Source: Physcia stellaris (Eukaryota; Ascomycota; Lecanoromycetes; Caliciales; Physciaceae). From it: 64,000 bases of DNA. The DNA lies in assembly GCA_018902385.1 (NCBI GenBank), contig JABSSW010000029.1, forward strand, positions 62,001 to 126,000. The letters are read 5' to 3'. A model generated the notes under the pieces. That model saw only the letters and a list, made by a program, of their open reading frames with translations, did no database searches and was not told the DNA's origin. The position numbers and the translations under genes were made by a program. Positions 60,275 through 64,000 of this stretch are shown here, piece by piece (the stretch's first letter is position 1; every line of letters begins with the position of its first letter).

Positions 60275-61150
60275 GTTCGTCCCAACAGACTACCAATTTT
60301 GAAGACCCTGGGAAATGGTTGGGGATGTGGTAGGCGTTCGTGTAAAAACAGCCATTCTCCAGCACCGTTTTCGACGTCGGAATGCTGGTATGTGTAGCCA
60401 AACGGTCGCTTTCGAATCTTGAAACAATTTCTATAATTATCCCTCGGTCGTTCTGTGTTCGTCGGCTGACTTTTCGCGACCGGCAACTGCGCTTATCGGA
60501 TCGCCCTTGAATACCTGAATCAGTCGCAAGATGGGAGAAACTAAATTCGGATAATTGGACATTCACAAAATGAAATCGATGATCGTCTTAGGTCTAGATG
60601 ACTTTGATGACACGTGGATTAAGAGAGCTGCGATTACCCATAATAGAGTGAAGTGCTGTTTGCTCCATTAATTCAGTTCCATGGTGCCATTACATCCGTG
60701 AGCTAATGTTAAAGGTCTGCAGACCTCTTTTTCGTAAGCTATTCTCCATAAGTTCTAGGTGTGCTATGTGTACTGTACGGGTAATATTTTTCCTCCTTTC
60801 AGGATCAAATTAACAAATCGGGCATTGATGGTGCTAGCCCGCTTCTACTCCTGACAAAGGAATCAGTGGGAAACTCCCGAGAAATACAAATTTACATCTA
60901 AACCTTCGTGTGGAACTTGATTACCACTGGCGGGTCTATGGTAGATCTTGCGCAGATCTCCCTCGCTTAAGTGGCACGCAAGAGAAATGAAATCACGCCA
61001 ATAGTCACGCATGTTTGCCACTATGCTATGCAAGTCAACTTTTCTCTCTCTCTAAAGTTTACCTCTATTTTTTAACAAGAGAAAATGAGTGACGGGCGGT
61101 CCTACTGCAAGAAAGGACCCCTTCCAATTCCTCTTTCTGTGCAGCTACAC
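60275..61150. other. Upstream region of the Cys-rich gene
   Basis: 876 bp of normal composition between the ATG at 60274 and the stop of the GDE1-like gene at 61151. No open frame with a domain, no repeat and no RNA gene is seen. A pyrimidine-rich TTTTCTCTCTCTCT tract occurs near 61040. Confidence 0.5.
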
Positions 61151-64000
61151 TCAAGCTCCATGCAAAGTCTTCGAGATCAACTTGACGCTGTTAGTGATAA
61201 TGGCATCAAGGCCAGCATCTGCTTGAGTCTATAATTGGAATAGCCATATTAGTTCCAGTCATACCACATAGAATACTGCCTCCGAAAACTCTGGGAATTA
61301 CCTTAGCATGTTCAGCAATATCATTCAGTCCGCCCCAAGAAATGCATAGCAGCCCAGCATTTTTCACATATTCAATGAGATGTGGGCTGATAACCAGTGG
61401 CTCGGACCGACTGATGACGCCCGCAAGCCGCCAGCTCTTCGCAAACCAAATAGCTTCCTGGAGGCTGTCTGCGCGGAGATCGGAGGATGGAATGTGGCCA
61501 GATTCGCTGAGGAAGAAGACTGGGTAGATGTGTTGTTTCTTTGAGAGTAGGATGCAAACCTCGGGGCTGAAGGATGAGAAGAATATGATGCGATTCTTGG
61601 CGAGGCGGTAGACGCAGTCCAGCACGCTGTCGACGAGATGGTTTGCTTCGACTGCCGAGGTTTCCATTCCCCAGTCATGTGCCTCGAACAGCATAGGATA
61701 TTCTGTGAACGCAGATAAGCTTAGCTTCATAGTGTTATACTTTGTGACAAATTGAAGAGCACCCAACTCGATAGATCGACTCACTGATTTCTATATCGAA
61801 ACTGACGGATTCAGGCAGCTGGGTGAGTAGATCCTCCAGAGTCGCAAAAGCAGATTGGATATGTTTGGTTCGTATGTTGCCTTTGTATGAGTCGAAACCC
61901 CTAGATTCCTTAAGTTTGAATTCAAACGTATGCTTCATGCGATCGATGAGACTTTTCGCTTTTGGTTGCTCGCAAATATTGACGGAATAAGAGCGTCGTT
62001 TGTGTTCAACTCTAGCCAGATTGGTACCCTCGGCCGAGGATACGATATCGTCTTCAGTGGACTGTGCGTTACTGATGTACATGAACTGCGGCCGTTAATT
62101 GCTGCTTTGTCCAGAGGTCTGTGGGGACGACTTTTGATTACCTGTTCCAGGTTGAGTCCGTGCAGAGGGGCATCTATGCCCGTTTCGCTCATGAGAAAGT
62201 CATGATATATGATTGGTATATCGTCTTTCGTTAACTGAACATCTGTAACAATGAGCATACAAATGACGGGTCTTGCAGCTGATCACAATACCAAACTGTA
62301 TTCTCTTTAGTGTAAATTTCATAAAAGCTCACATGTCACTTGCCTCGATATACGTCGCTCCCAGTTTCTTGGCTGATAAGAACGACTGAAATCAATTAGC
62401 ATTTGAATACTGGTGAATCGCTAACGCAGTTACTGCTATAGTATTCTCTCCAATTTGTAATTGCCTGCGTCCAGGGTCGTTCTCTCCAATCCCTACATCA
62501 ACTGTTAGTCATTGCAGTCTCTTTTCACTCGTAGATGAGACTCCGACTCGCCTCGATGCCCAATGATCGGAGGACCGTCCGGACTTGGGAAGGACTGTTT
62601 TTGTTGGATCACTCGCTTGGGGTCAGGGTGCGGAAAAGGTGTCATTATTAGAAGATAGAACGTAACAGTGCCAATGAATTCAAGAGTTTCCTTGTGGAGG
62701 ATAGGGATCGTGAAGTTTCTGATCAGGCTCTCGCGCGTAGAACCTAAGCCCTGCTTTAGACTATCCAGCAACGCAACGGCGCTACCGATGAAGGAATCGC
62801 CGGTGTGCCCAGATGTCTTCGAGTGGTAAATGTCAAAGGCAAGCTTAAAATTCTTTGCATCGTCGGTCACAAAGCGGTATGGTTTATTCGCCATATCCTC
62901 GAGAATGGGTAGTTGAGTGACATGGCTGGTTCGGTCTCCATTGACAGCCCGAATTCTGACTTGGTAATCTGCTTCGCACTGTGGATCGTAGGCATCAGGC
63001 CACACGTTAGAAGTCATGTCTACCCCAGTGACCGGCTTGTATGTGTCAAGAGCGCCAAGATTCACGAATATCTGACTTTGATTAGGAGAAGTCTCCGGAA
63101 CGTGGTACTCGTGGAGGTTTGCAGTGAGACCGTACTTGGCAAGAGGCAGCTCAGGTGGAAAATCAGTCAGATGCCCTTGATTTAGGTGTTCTTCAGTGAA
63201 GTTTTGGAGCTTTTTCGCGGTTGGAAGCCAACCTCTGAATGCTGCGTGGTCTTTGGCGTACCAGCCAAGATCATCCTGCGTCATCGGATTGGCCCCTGCC
63301 TGAAGTAGATACTCTACGATTGGTAGATCGCCAATGGCAGAAGCTAATATCAGAGGTGTCCATCCATAAATGGCTTCCCGAGCGTTGAGTGTGATCCCAG
63401 CCTTAGCTTCGAGGATCTCCACTACATATTCCAACTTACGTGATCGTACAGCATTGTGAAGCGGTGTGTTTCCATGGTCGTCTGCGTACATGATATCTAT
63501 GCTAGCCCTACTCAGAAGGCGGACAACGGCAATAGATTCTAAACGAAGAGCGTTGTTCAAATAATGCCCCGAAAGTACAAAGTCTTGAGCGAATTGCAGG
63601 ACTTGGCTCCTAGTTGACTCCATCTGACGACGATGATCCTCTAATAAGAGATTGACGACCGCAGCATTGCTAGTTAAGACCGCTTGATCCAAGGGAGTAA
63701 GTCCGTCTTCGTCCGGGGTAAGTGCAGGGGTAGCCGATTCCGCAGAGTGAGTGCTCTCGATACCTCCCATACACGCGAGTATTTCTTCGCAAACTTTGAG
63801 GAGATCGTATTGCACGGCGTAGTGCAGTGGGATTTTTCCAAAAGAGTCCTTAGTCTGGAGGGCCCTGCGGATCCTCGGTCCTAGGTTAGTGATGACATCT
63901 ACGAGCTGGTCAGCGGCCTTTGTAGGGGTGCAAATTGGTAATGTCGTCTTCGACTTTCCGACCTGTCGATAACCACCCCCTAGTATCTGCCTCCGTCCTA
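61151..64000 (-). CDS. GDE1: Ankyrin-repeat glycerophosphodiester phosphodiesterase, partial (GDE1-like)
   Basis: The frame is open to the right edge, so the N-terminus (an SPX domain in the usual architecture) is outside. Exons: 64000-62552, 62492-62434, 62385-62340, 62242-62142, 62085-61785, 61702-61302 and 61228-61151; the phases fit. Exon 1 has four or five ankyrin repeats (GKIPLHYAVQYDLLKVCEEIL, GLTPLDQAVLTSNAAVVNLLL, GNTPLHNAVRSRKLEYVVEIL, GWTPLILASAIGDLPIVEYLL), then a beta-rich region, then the GDPD start PPIIGHRG. Later exons give IGENDPGRRQLQIGENT, VQLTKDDIPIIYHDF and NRIIFFSSFSPEVCILL, with the end LDAIITNSV. GDE1-type proteins hydrolyse glycerophosphocholine and help phosphate and choline supply; the related PHO81/NUC-2 is a phosphate regulator, and I cannot exclude it. 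The first intron (62551-62493) has a GC donor. The E-x-D metal motif reads E-A-N if the GTGACA donor of intron 3 is used, so that splice site is uncertain. Confidence 0.85.

Overview
The window looks like chromosomal DNA of a filamentous ascomycete (Pezizomycotina). The reasons are short spliceosomal introns (about 48-100 nt, with CTAAC/CTGAC-like branch sites), a fungal ankyrin-GDPD phosphodiesterase, a STAND/NLR gene with a fungal N-terminal domain, a pepsin-like secreted protease, and large blocks of decayed LTR retrotransposons. The genome is two-speed. Compositionally normal gene islands (about 11.6-15.35 kb, 44.27-45.5 kb and 53.9-64.0 kb) alternate with very A+T-rich transposon blocks (about 0-11.5, 15.4-44.27 and 45.5-53.9 kb).

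Layout. 1-11.5 kb: a gypsy fragment, a Ty3/gypsy copy with RT, integrase and chromodomain, then an LTR and gag-like remains. 10.1-12.4 kb: an NB-ARC NLR gene on the minus strand; its 5' third is normal and the rest is mutated. 13.0-15.0 kb: an amidase pseudogene. 16.0-23.0 kb: a second gypsy element with LTRs. 23-30 kb: a third gypsy element, interrupted at 27.46-29.80 kb by a small LTR element with a perfect 5-bp target duplication. 31.2-38.4 kb: a fourth gypsy element with LTRs. 38.4-44.27 kb: extreme A+T DNA holding a second small LTR-like element with zinc-finger relics. 44.4-45.2 kb: one intact gene for a single-pass membrane protein. 46.6-52.5 kb: a minus-strand Ty1/copia element with LTRs, inserted in a third copy of the zinc-finger repeat. 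55.3-64 kb: three intact multi-exon minus-strand genes (aspartic protease, Cys-rich secreted protein, GDE1-like phosphodiesterase running off the right edge).

The most interesting signal is the mutation pattern of the repeat blocks. C is almost never followed by C or T there (equivalently G is almost never preceded by A or G), while CpA, TpG and CpG are kept. This is a RIP-like hypermutation with CpY preference, not the CpA preference of the Neurospora type. It explains why nearly all stops are TGA at former TGG codons, why open frames stay long, and why the first catalytic Asp of all five recognisable reverse transcriptases is now Asn. A 148-bp sequence present once in mutated form (45.5 kb) and once in normal form (53.9 kb) gives a direct before/after comparison. 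The same process has spread into the NLR and amidase genes next to the repeats.
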